47,321 nucleotides of DNA from Bradyrhizobium sp. YR681 (lineage in GTDB: Bacteria > Pseudomonadota > Alphaproteobacteria > Rhizobiales > Xanthobacteraceae): assembly GCF_000282615.1 (NCBI RefSeq), contig NZ_AKIY01000327.1, positions 1-47,321 of the forward strand. The letters are read 5' to 3'. The position numbers and the translations under genes were made by a program. Positions 25,368 through 33,866 of the stretch are shown one piece after another; position 1 is the stretch's first letter; each line of letters starts with the position of its first letter. A model generated the notes under the pieces. It was not told the origin of the DNA. It saw only the letters and a program-made list of their open reading frames with translations, and did not search any database.

Positions 25368-25427
25368 CAGTGGGACAGCAGTGGGCAGGAGGAATGCGAG
25401 CTGCCTGTTAACAAATTCTGCCCACTG
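25368..25427. promoter_or_regulatory. three CAGTGGG(a)CAG boxes directly upstream of the HTH-methyltransferase gene
   Basis: CAGTGGGACAG (25368-25378) and CAGTGGGCAG (25379-25388) are in tandem, and the inverse CTGCCCACTG lies at 25418-25427. The last two form a perfect 10-bp inverted repeat with a 29-bp centre containing GTTAAC. All lie within 60 bp of the start codon at 25367, as expected for an autoregulatory operator. The role is inferred. Confidence 0.5.
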
Positions 25428-25541
25428 AGGGAATAGGAGACCGCATCCTCTCCCCTGCCGCGTTCGCGACGACGGGCGGGATGAACCCCACGGCTTCGCC
25501 GGGCAACAAACAAGCGCTTCTCCTCCTGTCGGACGACCGCC

Positions 25542-27248
25542 ATGCGCTGCCTGCTCGTCGCGTTTTGCCTGCTCACCGCCGCGCTTTGGTCGGCGCCCGC
25601 CGCCGCGCAGGCGCGCAATCAGCTCGGGCCGCTCTGCACCACCGAGACCACGCCGGCGGACCAGATGGTCGAGGCCTGCACCCGGATCATCGCGCTGAAG
25701 GTGTTCAGGGGCGAGCAGCTCGCGACCGTCTATTTCTGGCGCGCGGTGGGCTGGAACAAGAAGGGCGACTACGCCAAGGTCATTGCGGACACCACCGAGG
25801 CGATCCGGCTTCAGCCGAGCCAGGCGGCCTATAACCTCAGGGGCTCGGCCTATTACGACAAGGGCGATTACGACATCGCGACCGCCGATTTCGACGATGC
25901 GCTGAAACTCGGCCCGCCCAGCGGCATCATCTTCCACAATCGCGGCAATGCCTGGCGCGGCAAGGGCGACTACGCCAAGGCGATCACCGACTACGATGCC
26001 GCCATCAAGGCCGATCCGAGATCGGCGTTATCGTTCCAGAACCGCGGCATTTCGAAGGAAGCACTCGGCGATCTCGACGGCGCCCTCGCCGACATCAACC
26101 AGGCCATCCGGCTTGATCCGACGCTGCCGCAGCCGCTGATCAACCGCACCTCGATCTGGCGCGCCAGGGGCGATCTCGATCGCGCCATCGCCGATGGCAG
26201 CGAAGCGATCCGGCTCGCCAGGGAAAAGCCTCCGACCAACATCATGACGCCGCCGAACAGCGTGCTGATCTCGGGCTATACCCATCGCGCTTTGGCTTAT
26301 GAAGCCAAAGGCGACTACGCCCACGCCCGGGAGGACTACAAGGCGACACTGGCAATCGTGGCGTCCGATGCTGGCAGCAAGGCCAGCCAGGCAACCGCAA
26401 AGGTGCGACTGTCGCTGGTGACGGATGCCGCCGCGCCGATCCCGCGCGATGCACCCGCACCGACAACAACTCCTGCCCTGCAGCAGACAGGCGCGACTCC
26501 ACCCCCCTCGCCTGCCCCGGCCGTTCGCGGCACGCGCATGGCGCTGATCATCGGCAACGGCGCCTATGCACATGTGAAAGCGCTGCCCAATCCGCCGAAC
26601 GACGCACGCGCCGTCGCCAGGAGCCTGCGCGACATCGGCTTCACCGTGTCGGAGGGCGTCGATCTCGACCGCGCCGCGATGCAGAAGATGACGCGCGATT
26701 TTTTGCGTGACGCAGCCCGGGCACAAGTGGCCGTGGTGTATTATGCCGGTCACGGCGTACAGGTCGACGGCCGCAACTATCTCATTCCCGTCGACGTCGA
26801 GCTCAAGCCTGGCGCGGGCATGACGGAGGCGATGATCGACATGGACACGATCATGGCCGGCCTCGACGACCAGGTCCGCACCAACATCCTGATCTTCGAT
26901 GCCTGCCGCAACAATCCGATGGCGCAGCAGGTCGCGTCCGCGGATGTGAACCGCGGCATCGATGGTGCCTCGGGGCTTGCGGCACCGACGAGCTTAGGTG
27001 CCGGCGCAACATTAGGCGCGGGCACGCTGATCGCCTTCGCCACCGCGCCGGGCCAGGTCGCACTCGACGGCGAAGGCGCCAACTCGCCGTTCTCCGCCGC
27101 ACTGTCGCGCCATATCGGCACGCCGGGGCTGGAGGTGCAGCAGATGCTCACGCGCGTGCGGGCCGAGGTGGTGTCGACCACGAAGAGCAAGCAGGTGCCG
27201 TGGTCCAACTCGTCGCTGCTGGGCGAGGTTTATCTGGCGGAGAAGTGA
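25542..27248 (+). CDS. exported TPR-caspase (peptidase C14-like) protein
   Basis: A 568-residue protein with a signal peptide (LLVAFCLLTAALWSAPAAAQ, cleaved near residue 24). Five or more TPR units follow from about 60 to 290, such as AAYNLRGSAYYDKGDYDIAT and GIIFHNRGNAWRGKGDYAKA. A Pro/Thr linker then leads to a caspase-fold domain starting RMALIIGNGAYAHVKALPNP. The catalytic pair is visible: His in VVYYAGHGVQVDGRNYLIPV near residue 402 and Cys in ILIFDACRNNP near 454. Family members are cysteine endopeptidases, usually cleaving after Arg or Lys or of unknown specificity. A periplasmic location follows from the signal. It is monocistronic on the plus strand. Confidence 0.88.
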   Translation: MRCLLVAFCLLTAALWSAPAAAQARNQLGPLCTTETTPADQMVEACTRIIALKVFRGEQLATVYFWRAVGWNKKGDYAKVIADTTEAIRLQPSQAAYNLRGSAYYDKGDYDIATADFDDALKLGPPSGIIFHNRGNAWRGKGDYAKAITDYDAAIKADPRSALSFQNRGISKEALGDLDGALADINQAIRLDPTLPQPLINRTSIWRARGDLDRAIADGSEAIRLAREKPPTNIMTPPNSVLISGYTHRALAYEAKGDYAHAREDYKATLAIVASDAGSKASQATAKVRLSLVTDAAAPIPRDAPAPTTTPALQQTGATPPPSPAPAVRGTRMALIIGNGAYAHVKALPNPPNDARAVARSLRDIGFTVSEGVDLDRAAMQKMTRDFLRDAARAQVAVVYYAGHGVQVDGRNYLIPVDVELKPGAGMTEAMIDMDTIMAGLDDQVRTNILIFDACRNNPMAQQVASADVNRGIDGASGLAAPTSLGAGATLGAGTLIAFATAPGQVALDGEGANSPFSAALSRHIGTPGLEVQQMLTRVRAEVVSTTKSKQVPWSNSSLLGEVYLAEK

Positions 27249-27472
27249 GGACTGGGCGCCATCACCGGTCGGGAGCTCGCGCCGCCAGTCCCCCCGTTTC
27301 CGCAGGGAATGACAGCGGAGGACGGAGCATCCGCCAACGCCCAACGCGCCAAAATTGCAACAACCCGAGAGATAGTCGACCGCAACCTGCGGCTGCTCTA
27401 TTCCGTCGCATATCGTTATCCTAAAGTGCCGGCAACGCCGATCATCGGCGGACTGATTGCTGGGGAAATCTG

Positions 27473-28402
27473 GTGAAAAAATTCATTGCCGCCGTCGGCA
27501 TCATCCTGTCCGCTATACTCGGATCGCAGTCTGGATTCTCTCAAAATGCGCCGTCGAGCGAGGCGACACGGAAGGCGGAGCTGGCCGCCGCATGGCAGGC
27601 GGCCGGCAATGCGGGCACAGCCGGCCCTGCCGACATTCCCCTGATCGATCAGGCCACGCTGAAAATCCCGACCGGCGACTTCTTCGTGCCAAAGGCGGAA
27701 GGAGCACGGGTCATGCGCGCGCTCGGCAACGTCGTCCACGACACGAATTTCGTTGGCCTCGTGCTCGGCACCCGGCAGAACGACAACTGGCTGGTGGTGA
27801 TCAACTACATCAAGGAAGGCTACATCAAGGATGATGCGGCCAAGGACTGGAACGCCGACGACCTTCTGAAGAACCTGAAGGAAGGTGTCGACGAGTCCAA
27901 CAAGGACCGTGTCGCCCGCGGATTTCCCGAGATGGAAGTGATCGGCTGGATCGAGCCGCCGAAATACGACGCCGTGGCGCATCGGCTGGTCTGGTCGGTC
28001 CTCGGCAAGGACAAGGGCGCAGCGGACGACTCACGCAAGGACGTCAACTACAACACCTACGCCTTGGGCCGCGACGGCTATTTCAGCCTGAACCTGCTGT
28101 CGGACTCGAGCCGGATCGCAACAGACAAGGGGGCGGCCCACGAGCTGCTCGCCAACCTCTCCTATCAATCCGGCAAGCGTTACGAGGATTTCAGCGCCTC
28201 GACCGACCGCATCGCCGAATACGGACTGCTCGCACTGATCGGCGGCGTCGCCGCCAAGAAGCTCGGCCTGTTTGCCCTTGCGCTCGCCTTCGTGCTGAAA
28301 TTCGCGAAAGTCATCATCTTCGGCCTCGCGGTGGCCGGGGCCGGCGTCATGAAATTCTTCCGCCGCAAGCCGCGCGACGATTCCGCCGGCGGCGCCGCAT
28401 GA
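27473..28402 (+). CDS. DUF2167 membrane-anchored protein
   Basis: 309 residues. A signal sequence (FIAAVGIILSAILGSQSGFS) precedes a periplasmic domain with the DUF2167 features DFFVPKAEGARVMRALGN, WLVVINYIKEGYIKDD, WNADDLLKNLKEGVDE, VIGWIEPPKYDAVAHRLVWS and NYNTYALGRDGYFSLNLLSD. Two hydrophobic segments near the C-terminus (GLLALIGGVAAKKLGLFAL and VIIFGLAVAGAGVMKFF) anchor it, with a basic tail RRKPRDD inside. The function of DUF2167 is unknown. Its stop overlaps the start of the site-2 protease gene by 4 bp, so the two products are probably made together and may interact. Confidence 0.88.
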   Translation: MKKFIAAVGIILSAILGSQSGFSQNAPSSEATRKAELAAAWQAAGNAGTAGPADIPLIDQATLKIPTGDFFVPKAEGARVMRALGNVVHDTNFVGLVLGTRQNDNWLVVINYIKEGYIKDDAAKDWNADDLLKNLKEGVDESNKDRVARGFPEMEVIGWIEPPKYDAVAHRLVWSVLGKDKGAADDSRKDVNYNTYALGRDGYFSLNLLSDSSRIATDKGAAHELLANLSYQSGKRYEDFSASTDRIAEYGLLALIGGVAAKKLGLFALALAFVLKFAKVIIFGLAVAGAGVMKFFRRKPRDDSAGGAA

Positions 28403-29124
28403 AGACTCTCTTCCTGCTGCTGTTCTCCGGCCTGAAATGGGGAAAGCTCGCCACCAGCGGTGGCACCATGCTGCTGTCCCTGGCGGTCTACGCCACGATC
28501 TGGGGCTGGCGCTATGCGGCAGGCATCATCGCACTGCTGTTCGCGCACGAAATGGGTCACTACCTCGCCGCGCGCCAGCGCGGCCTCGACGTCGGCGCGC
28601 CCACCTTCATTCCGTTCGTCGGAGCCTGGATCGCACTCAAGGACAAGCCTGTGGACGTCGAGACGGAGGCCTATGTGGCGATCGCGGGCCCGGTGGTCGG
28701 AACGATCACCGCGCTCGCAGTCTATCTGTGGGCCAGATCGGAGGACAGCGCCCTCCTGCTTGCGATCTCCTATGCGGGTCTGTTTCTCAATCTCTTCAAC
28801 CTGCTGCCGATCTCGCCGCTCGATGGCGGCCGGGTGACGGCCGTCCTGAGCCCGCGAATCTGGTTCGTCGGCGTGCCCATCCTGATTGCGGTCATGCTGT
28901 ATCGGCCGAGCCCGATGCTGCTCATCGTGGCGATCCTGGCGGCCCCGCAGCTGATCAGCGCGTGGCGCTACGATCCGCACGCGCCCGAGAACGTCGCCTA
29001 TTACGGCGTCCCGCTACAGACCAAGCTCGAATATGGCGGCGCCTATCTTGCGCTCGCAGCCCTGCTTGCGGTCATGACCTACGATGTCCACGAGATGCTG
29101 GGGCCGATGACGCGGACGGGGTAG
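28399..29124 (+). CDS. site-2 protease (M50) family membrane metalloprotease
   Basis: A 241-residue polytopic protein. The zinc motif HEMGH (AHEMGHYLAARQRGLDVGAP) is at about residue 50 inside a hydrophobic helix. The third ligand region NLFNLLPISPLDGGRVTAVL is near 135, as in family M50. Between them is the hairpin PTFIPFVGAWIALKDKP and AYVAIAGPVVGTITALAVYL. Family members cleave substrates within the membrane. The gene starts inside the stop of the DUF2167 gene (ATGA), which suggests coupled translation. The natural substrate is unknown; the DUF2167 partner is a plausible candidate or adaptor. Confidence 0.9.
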   Translation: MKTLFLLLFSGLKWGKLATSGGTMLLSLAVYATIWGWRYAAGIIALLFAHEMGHYLAARQRGLDVGAPTFIPFVGAWIALKDKPVDVETEAYVAIAGPVVGTITALAVYLWARSEDSALLLAISYAGLFLNLFNLLPISPLDGGRVTAVLSPRIWFVGVPILIAVMLYRPSPMLLIVAILAAPQLISAWRYDPHAPENVAYYGVPLQTKLEYGGAYLALAALLAVMTYDVHEMLGPMTRTG

Positions 29125-29150
29125 CGAGGACTCGTCGCGATTGATGTTCG

Positions 29151-29279
29151 CCACACACTCGCTGTCATCGCCGGCCTTGACCGGGGCGATCCAATACGCC
29201 GTGACGAATGTGTTTCAATCGATCGGCCGCAGCGTACTGGATTCCCCGCTTTCGCGGGGAATGACAGTTCGAGTGTGGA
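29151..29279. repeat. dispersed palindromic repeat, family with TTCCCCGC-TTTC-GCGGGGAA hairpin
   Basis: Outer arms CCACACACTCGCTGTCAT and ATGACAGTTCGAGTGTGG are imperfect inverted copies. Inside are GATCCAATACGCC on one side and GCGTACTGGATTCC on the other, and the perfect 8-bp hairpin at 29242-29261. A second member starts at 47238. It occupies the gap between the convergent protease and MetE-like genes and may serve as their terminator. Confidence 0.8.
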
Positions 29280-29313
29280 GAGGCCTCCCGTCACTCACGG
29301 CTACGTGGCAAAC

Positions 29314-30432
29314 CTAGTTGCCCCACACTTCCTTCGCAATCTCCACCGCGAGGCTGAGCTTGGCCCACTGCTCTTCCTCGGAGAGGATGTTGCCCTCTTC
29401 GGTCGAGGCAAAGCCGCACTGCGGCGACAGCGCGAGCTGCTCCAGCGGCGCAAACTTGGAAGCTTCCTCGAGACGGCGCTTGATGTCGTCCTTCTTCTCG
29501 AGCTCGCCGAACTTCGAGGTGATGACGCCAACCACGACGACCTTGTTGCCCTTGGGCAGGAAACGCAGCGGCTCGAAGCCGCCGGCGCGGTCGCTGTCGT
29601 ATTCGAGGAAATAACCGTCGTAATTGGTGCCGGCGAGCATGGTCTCGGCCACCGGCTCGTAGCCGCCCGAAGAAATCCAGGTCGAGCGGAAATTGCCGCG
29701 GCAGACATGCGTCGTCACCACCATGTCGGCGGGCTTCTCGGCCAGCGCGTAGTTGATGACGCGCGCGTAGATCTGCTGGAGACCATCCGGATTGTCGCCG
29801 CGCTCGCGCGCCTTCTGAAGCTCGTCCGGCGAGCAGAGATAGGCCCAGACGGTGTCGTCGAACTGGAGATAGCGGCAGCCGGCGTCGTAGAACGCTTTCA
29901 CGGCCTTGCGGTAGGTCTTGCCGAGGTCTTCATAGAAGGCGTCGAGATCGGGATAGACGTCCTTGGAGATCGCCTTGCGGCCGCCGCGGAAGTGCAGCAC
30001 GGCCGGCGACGGGATCGTCATCTTGGCGGTGACGTGGGCCTGGTCGGCGGACTTCTTCAGGAAGCGGAAGTGGTCCAGCATCGGGTGGTCGTCGGGGAAG
30101 TCGAGCTTGTCGATCACCCGCACCGCATCGTGACGGGTCTGCACGCCCGCGAACTGGATGCCGGAATCGGGGTGGAACAACTCGCAGCCGGTGAGCTTGG
30201 CCAGGAAGTCGAAATGCCACCAGGAGCGGCGGAATTCGCCGTCCGTTGCGAGCTTCAACCCGACCGAGGCCTGCTTGTGCACGACCTTCTCGATCTCCAT
30301 GTCCTCGATCTTGCGCAGATCGTCGGCCGAGATCTCGCCCTTTTCGAGCTTCGCCCGGGCTTCCTTGATCTTGGCGGGGCGCAGGAGGCTGCCGACCTCG
30401 TCGGCGCGGAAGGGGGCTCTGGTTCGCTGCAT
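29314..30432 (-). CDS. MetE-type C-terminal-domain protein (cobalamin-independent methionine synthase family)
   Basis: A 372-residue single-barrel protein like YxjG/YxjH, half the length of full MetE. It begins FRADEVGSLLRPAKIKEARA, has LKLATDGEFRRSWWHFDFLA and PSPAVLHFRGGRKAISKDVY, then YLQFDDTVWAYLCSP. The zinc-site residues are in MVVTTHVCRGNFRSTW (His and Cys near 241-243), FLEYDSDRAGGFEPLRF, and LALSPQCGFAST (Cys near 340). Single-domain members transfer a methyl group to homocysteine or a related thiol, often with a donor other than folate. It lies 20 bp after livF on the same strand and could be the tail of the Liv operon. Confidence 0.88.
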   Translation of the reverse strand: MQRTRAPFRADEVGSLLRPAKIKEARAKLEKGEISADDLRKIEDMEIEKVVHKQASVGLKLATDGEFRRSWWHFDFLAKLTGCELFHPDSGIQFAGVQTRHDAVRVIDKLDFPDDHPMLDHFRFLKKSADQAHVTAKMTIPSPAVLHFRGGRKAISKDVYPDLDAFYEDLGKTYRKAVKAFYDAGCRYLQFDDTVWAYLCSPDELQKARERGDNPDGLQQIYARVINYALAEKPADMVVTTHVCRGNFRSTWISSGGYEPVAETMLAGTNYDGYFLEYDSDRAGGFEPLRFLPKGNKVVVVGVITSKFGELEKKDDIKRRLEEASKFAPLEQLALSPQCGFASTEEGNILSEEEQWAKLSLAVEIAKEVWGN

Positions 30433-30452
30433 TTCGTGTTTCTCCCGAAATT

Positions 30453-31169
30453 CTAGTGGGCCGCCGCCCCTGCGACACCGAGGTGGCGCTCTAGGACCGA
30501 CGGGTCGGCCTTCAGCGCGGCGCTCGGGGCGTCGTGGACGATCGTTCCGCGCTCCAATATCACAACGCGGTCGGCGAGCCCCAGAATCTTTTGCGCGTTC
30601 TGCTCGACGATGATGGAGCAGATACCGCCCGCCCGGGTGATGCTCCCGATCGCCTTGAGCAGCTCCTCGACAATGATGGGGGCAAGGCCCTCGGTCGGCT
30701 CGTCCAGCAGCAGGACTTTCGGGTTGAGGGTCAGCGCGCGGCCGATCGCCAGCATCTGCTGCTCGCCGCCGGAGAGCTGGTTGCCAAAATTGCCCCGCCG
30801 CTCCTTCAGCCGCGGAAACATCTCGTAGACCTTCTCGACCGTCCAGGGGCCCGGCTGGGCCACCGCGGTCATGTTCTCCTCGACCGTCAGCGAGCGGAAG
30901 ATGTTGCGCTCCTGCGGCACCCAGCCGATGCCGGCGCGCGCCCGCTGGTCGGGCCGCAAGGTGGTGACATCCGTGCCGGCGAGCGCGACGGTGCCGGAGA
31001 AGCGGCGGGTGACGCCGACAATGGAGTTGATCAGCGTGGTCTTGCCGGTGCCGTTGCGCCCGAGCAGCGCCAGAACCTGCCCCTCGGCAAGGTTCAGCGT
31101 CATCTTCGGCAGCACCACGGCCTCGCCGTAGCCGGCGCGCAGGGCCTCGATCGCGAGCAGGTCAAACAT
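30453..31169 (-). CDS. livF: Liv-type ABC transporter ATPase, LivF family
   Basis: 238 residues. Walker A GRNGTGKTTLINSIVG is near residue 37. The Q-loop region WVPQERNIFRSLTVEENM, signature LSGGEQQMLAIGRALTLNPK, Walker B VLLLDEPTEGLAPIIVEEL and the His-switch IIVEQNAQKILGLAD are all intact. LivF pairs with LivG to drive uptake through LivH/LivM. Its start overlaps the LivG stop by 8 bp. The five-gene order binding protein, H, M, G, F is the standard one. Confidence 0.95.
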   Translation of the reverse strand: MFDLLAIEALRAGYGEAVVLPKMTLNLAEGQVLALLGRNGTGKTTLINSIVGVTRRFSGTVALAGTDVTTLRPDQRARAGIGWVPQERNIFRSLTVEENMTAVAQPGPWTVEKVYEMFPRLKERRGNFGNQLSGGEQQMLAIGRALTLNPKVLLLDEPTEGLAPIIVEELLKAIGSITRAGGICSIIVEQNAQKILGLADRVVILERGTIVHDAPSAALKADPSVLERHLGVAGAAAH

Positions 31170-31917
31170 TGACCGCCTCCTCGCCGAGATAGACCGCCTT
31201 CACCTGCGGATCGCGCGCGACCTGCTCGGGCGGGCCTTCCGTGAGCAGCGCGCCGGATACCAGCACGGAGATACGGTCGGCGAAGGAGAAGACGAGGTCC
31301 ATATCGTGCTCGATCAGCAGCACGGTGACGTCGCGCGGCAGGCTGCCGACGACCGCAAGAATGTCGTGGCGCTCGCTCTCGGGCACGCCGGCGGCGGGCT
31401 CGTCCAGCAGCAGCACCCGTGGCTTCGCCGCGATCGCGACCGCAATCTCGAGCAGGCGCTGCTTGCCATAAGGCAGCGTCACGGTTTCTTCGTTCATGAC
31501 GTCGAGCAGATGGAAGCGCGTCAAGAGATCGGCGATCTCGTCGTTGACGTCGCTGCGCGTGCCCATCCGCCGCCACCAGTCGCCGCCATGACCGAGGCGC
31601 TCGGAAACGGCAAGGCCGATGGTTTCGAGCGGCGTCAGGTCGGGATAGAGCTGATTGATCTGGAAGGTGCGCGACAGGCCGCGCAGCACGCGCTTGTGCA
31701 CGGGCAGATCGGTAATGTCCTGGCCTTCGAGCAGGATGCGGCCCGAGTTCGGCTTGAGCACGCCGGTGAGCTGGTTGATGACCGTGGTCTTGCCGGCACC
31801 GTTCGGGCCGATCAGCGCGTGGCGGGCGCCCTGCTCGATCTTCAAGGACAAATCGCGCGTGACGCGCAGGCCGCCGAACTGCTTTTCGAGGTTCCGGGTT
31901 TCGAGTGCGATGGTCAT
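31162..31917 (-). CDS. livG: Liv-type ABC transporter ATPase, LivG family
   Basis: 251 residues. Walker A is GPNGAGKTTVINQLTG. The LivG-typical RTFQINQLYPDLTPLETIGL follows. The signature is degenerate: LPYGKQRLLEIAVAIAAKP, with Tyr-Gly where LSGG is usual, a frequent LivG trait. Walker B RVLLLDEPAAGVPESERHD and the switch His LLIEHDMDLVFSFAD are intact. The stop overlaps livF and the start overlaps the livM stop by 4 bp, so the subunits are translationally coupled. Its partner ATPase is LivF. Confidence 0.94.
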   Translation of the reverse strand: MTIALETRNLEKQFGGLRVTRDLSLKIEQGARHALIGPNGAGKTTVINQLTGVLKPNSGRILLEGQDITDLPVHKRVLRGLSRTFQINQLYPDLTPLETIGLAVSERLGHGGDWWRRMGTRSDVNDEIADLLTRFHLLDVMNEETVTLPYGKQRLLEIAVAIAAKPRVLLLDEPAAGVPESERHDILAVVGSLPRDVTVLLIEHDMDLVFSFADRISVLVSGALLTEGPPEQVARDPQVKAVYLGEEAVNV

Positions 31918-32942
31918 GAATCGCTCTCCGGCACCGCGACGACCGCTTTGCGCCCCGCGACCTGCTTGATGATCAGGTTGGGCACATACAGCACCCAGCG
32001 GTGCAGACGCTGGCGCCCGACCAGCACGATCACGACCAGCACGAGGCCAATCCAGAACTGCCAGTATTGCGGGGTGATGGTGGAGAAAAACTCCTGGAGC
32101 ATGCGGAAGATCACCGCGCCGATCAGGCCGCCATAGAGATAGCCGGTGCCGCCGATCACGAGCACCAGCATCAGATCGGCCGAGCGCTCGAAGGCGAACA
32201 CGTCGAGCGAGGCGATCGCGGTGGTCTGCGTGAACAGCGCGCCCGCAATGCCGGCATAGAACGCGGCAAGCGTGTAGATCGCGATCAGTCGGCGGTTGAC
32301 GGGAATACCGATCGCGGCGGCGCGCAGCGGGTTGTTCTTGATCGCGCGCAGCGACAGGCCGAACGGCGAGTGCACGACGCGGCGGGCGAACAGGAACAGC
32401 AGGAACAGCACGGCCAGCGAATAGAAGAATCCGGCCTTGCCGAACATGTCGAACGGGATCTCGCCGAAGATCGGCTGCATCTCGATGCCTTGCAGGCCGT
32501 CGGTGCCGCCGGTGATGTTGGAGAAGCGCTCGGCGAGCGCCTCCAGCAGCAGCGCGATGCCGAGCGTCACCATCAGGCGCGTGAGGTCAACGCCGCGGAT
32601 GACCAGGAAGCTGGTGGCAAAGCCGAGCACCATCGCAGCAAGGCCCGCCACGATGAGGGCCAGCACGGGCTCCTTGACGATCCCATGCAAAGCCAGAAGT
32701 CCGGCGGCATAGGCGCCGACGCCGAAGAAAGCGGCGTGGCCGAGCGAGACGATGCCGGCATAGCCGAGGATGAGGTCGAGCGACATCGTGAACAGCGCGA
32801 GCCGCAAGATGTCCGTCATGATCAGGTAGCGCGTGGGAAATGCGAAGCCGCAGGCCAGCACGACGAGCCAGAAAGCCACTTCGCCATAATGCCAGCGCGC
32901 CTGGCGCTGGGCGTGATAACCGACGTCGGAAGAAGCGCTCAT
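31914..32942 (-). CDS. livM: Liv-type ABC transporter permease, LivM family
   Basis: About 342 residues with eight to ten hydrophobic segments. The LivM core LFTMSLDLILGYAGIVSLGH, AAFFGVGAYAAGLLALHG and SLRAIKNNPLRAAAIGIPVN (the EAA-like coupling loop) is visible, then YTLAAFYAGIAGALFTQTTA. The start at 32942 (MSASSDVGYHAQRQ) gives a normal cytoplasmic N-terminus; the longer open frame runs into livH and is not real. Eight bases separate it from the livH stop. Confidence 0.92.
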   Translation of the reverse strand: MSASSDVGYHAQRQARWHYGEVAFWLVVLACGFAFPTRYLIMTDILRLALFTMSLDLILGYAGIVSLGHAAFFGVGAYAAGLLALHGIVKEPVLALIVAGLAAMVLGFATSFLVIRGVDLTRLMVTLGIALLLEALAERFSNITGGTDGLQGIEMQPIFGEIPFDMFGKAGFFYSLAVLFLLFLFARRVVHSPFGLSLRAIKNNPLRAAAIGIPVNRRLIAIYTLAAFYAGIAGALFTQTTAIASLDVFAFERSADLMLVLVIGGTGYLYGGLIGAVIFRMLQEFFSTITPQYWQFWIGLVLVVIVLVGRQRLHRWVLYVPNLIIKQVAGRKAVVAVPESDS

Positions 32943-32950
32943 CGGCAAAC

Positions 32951-33820
32951 TCAACGCGCGGCCGTGCGGCCGAACAGGCCGTTCGGGCGCCAGATCAGGA
33001 TCACGATCATCATGGTGTAGATCACGAAGGGGCCCATCTTCGGCACGTAATATTTGCCGGCGACGTCGCCGATACCGAGCAGGAGCGAGGCGAGGAACGG
33101 GCCGGTGATGGACGACGAGCCGCCGACGGTGACCACGATCAGGAAGTAGATCATGAATTTCAGCGGGAAATACGGATCGAGGCCGAGGATCTCGGCGCTC
33201 AGCGCACCGCCGAGACCGGCGAGGCCGCAACCAAAGGCAAAGGTGAAGGCGAACACCTGCGGCACATTGATGCCGAGGCCGCTCGCGGCACGGGGATCAT
33301 CGACCGCGGCGCGCAAGCGGCTGCCAAAACGCGTCCTGGCCAGCACCATCTGGAGACCGATAGTGAGCAGCCCGCAGATCACGATGATCATCAGCCGGTA
33401 GCGGCCGATGCCGACGCCGAACACATCGAACTGCCCCTGAAGCGCGGCCGGCAGGTTGATGAAGACTCGCGAGGAGCCCTGGATGTAGTCCACGGCAGCG
33501 ACCGACATGAAGGTCAGACCGATCGTGAACAGCACCTGGTCGAGATGGCTGCGCGTATAGAGGTGACGGTAGAGCGTGCGCTCGAGCAGGATGCCGATCG
33601 CGGCCGACGAGACGAAGGCGAGCGGCAGGGCGGCGAAGAACGGCCAGCCCATCCGGTTGACCAGGACCATGCAGACATAGCCGCCGGCCATGGCGAAGGC
33701 GCCATGGGCGAGGTTGACGAAGTTCATCAGGCCGAGCGTGACCGCGAGCCCGCAAGCGAGCACGAACAGCAGCATGCCGTAGGCAACGCCATCGAACAGG
33801 TTGGTGAGGATTGAGGTCAT
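32951..33820 (-). CDS. livH: Liv-type ABC transporter permease, LivH family
   Basis: 289 residues, about eight transmembrane segments. Typical LivH features are LFDGVAYGMLLFVLACGLAV, TLGLMNFVNLAHGAFAMAGG, the coupling loop RLRAAVDDPRAASGLGINVP and FAFGCGLAGLGGALSAEILG. It has the expected length. It is separated from the upstream binding-protein gene by a 187-bp gap holding strong hairpins, which would allow more binding protein than permease to be made. Confidence 0.93.
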   Translation of the reverse strand: MTSILTNLFDGVAYGMLLFVLACGLAVTLGLMNFVNLAHGAFAMAGGYVCMVLVNRMGWPFFAALPLAFVSSAAIGILLERTLYRHLYTRSHLDQVLFTIGLTFMSVAAVDYIQGSSRVFINLPAALQGQFDVFGVGIGRYRLMIIVICGLLTIGLQMVLARTRFGSRLRAAVDDPRAASGLGINVPQVFAFTFAFGCGLAGLGGALSAEILGLDPYFPLKFMIYFLIVVTVGGSSSITGPFLASLLLGIGDVAGKYYVPKMGPFVIYTMMIVILIWRPNGLFGRTAAR

Positions 33821-33866
33821 CGAGAGCCGGAAGTTATCTCAGGTGTAGCCAGGGCCGTGCTGCGCT

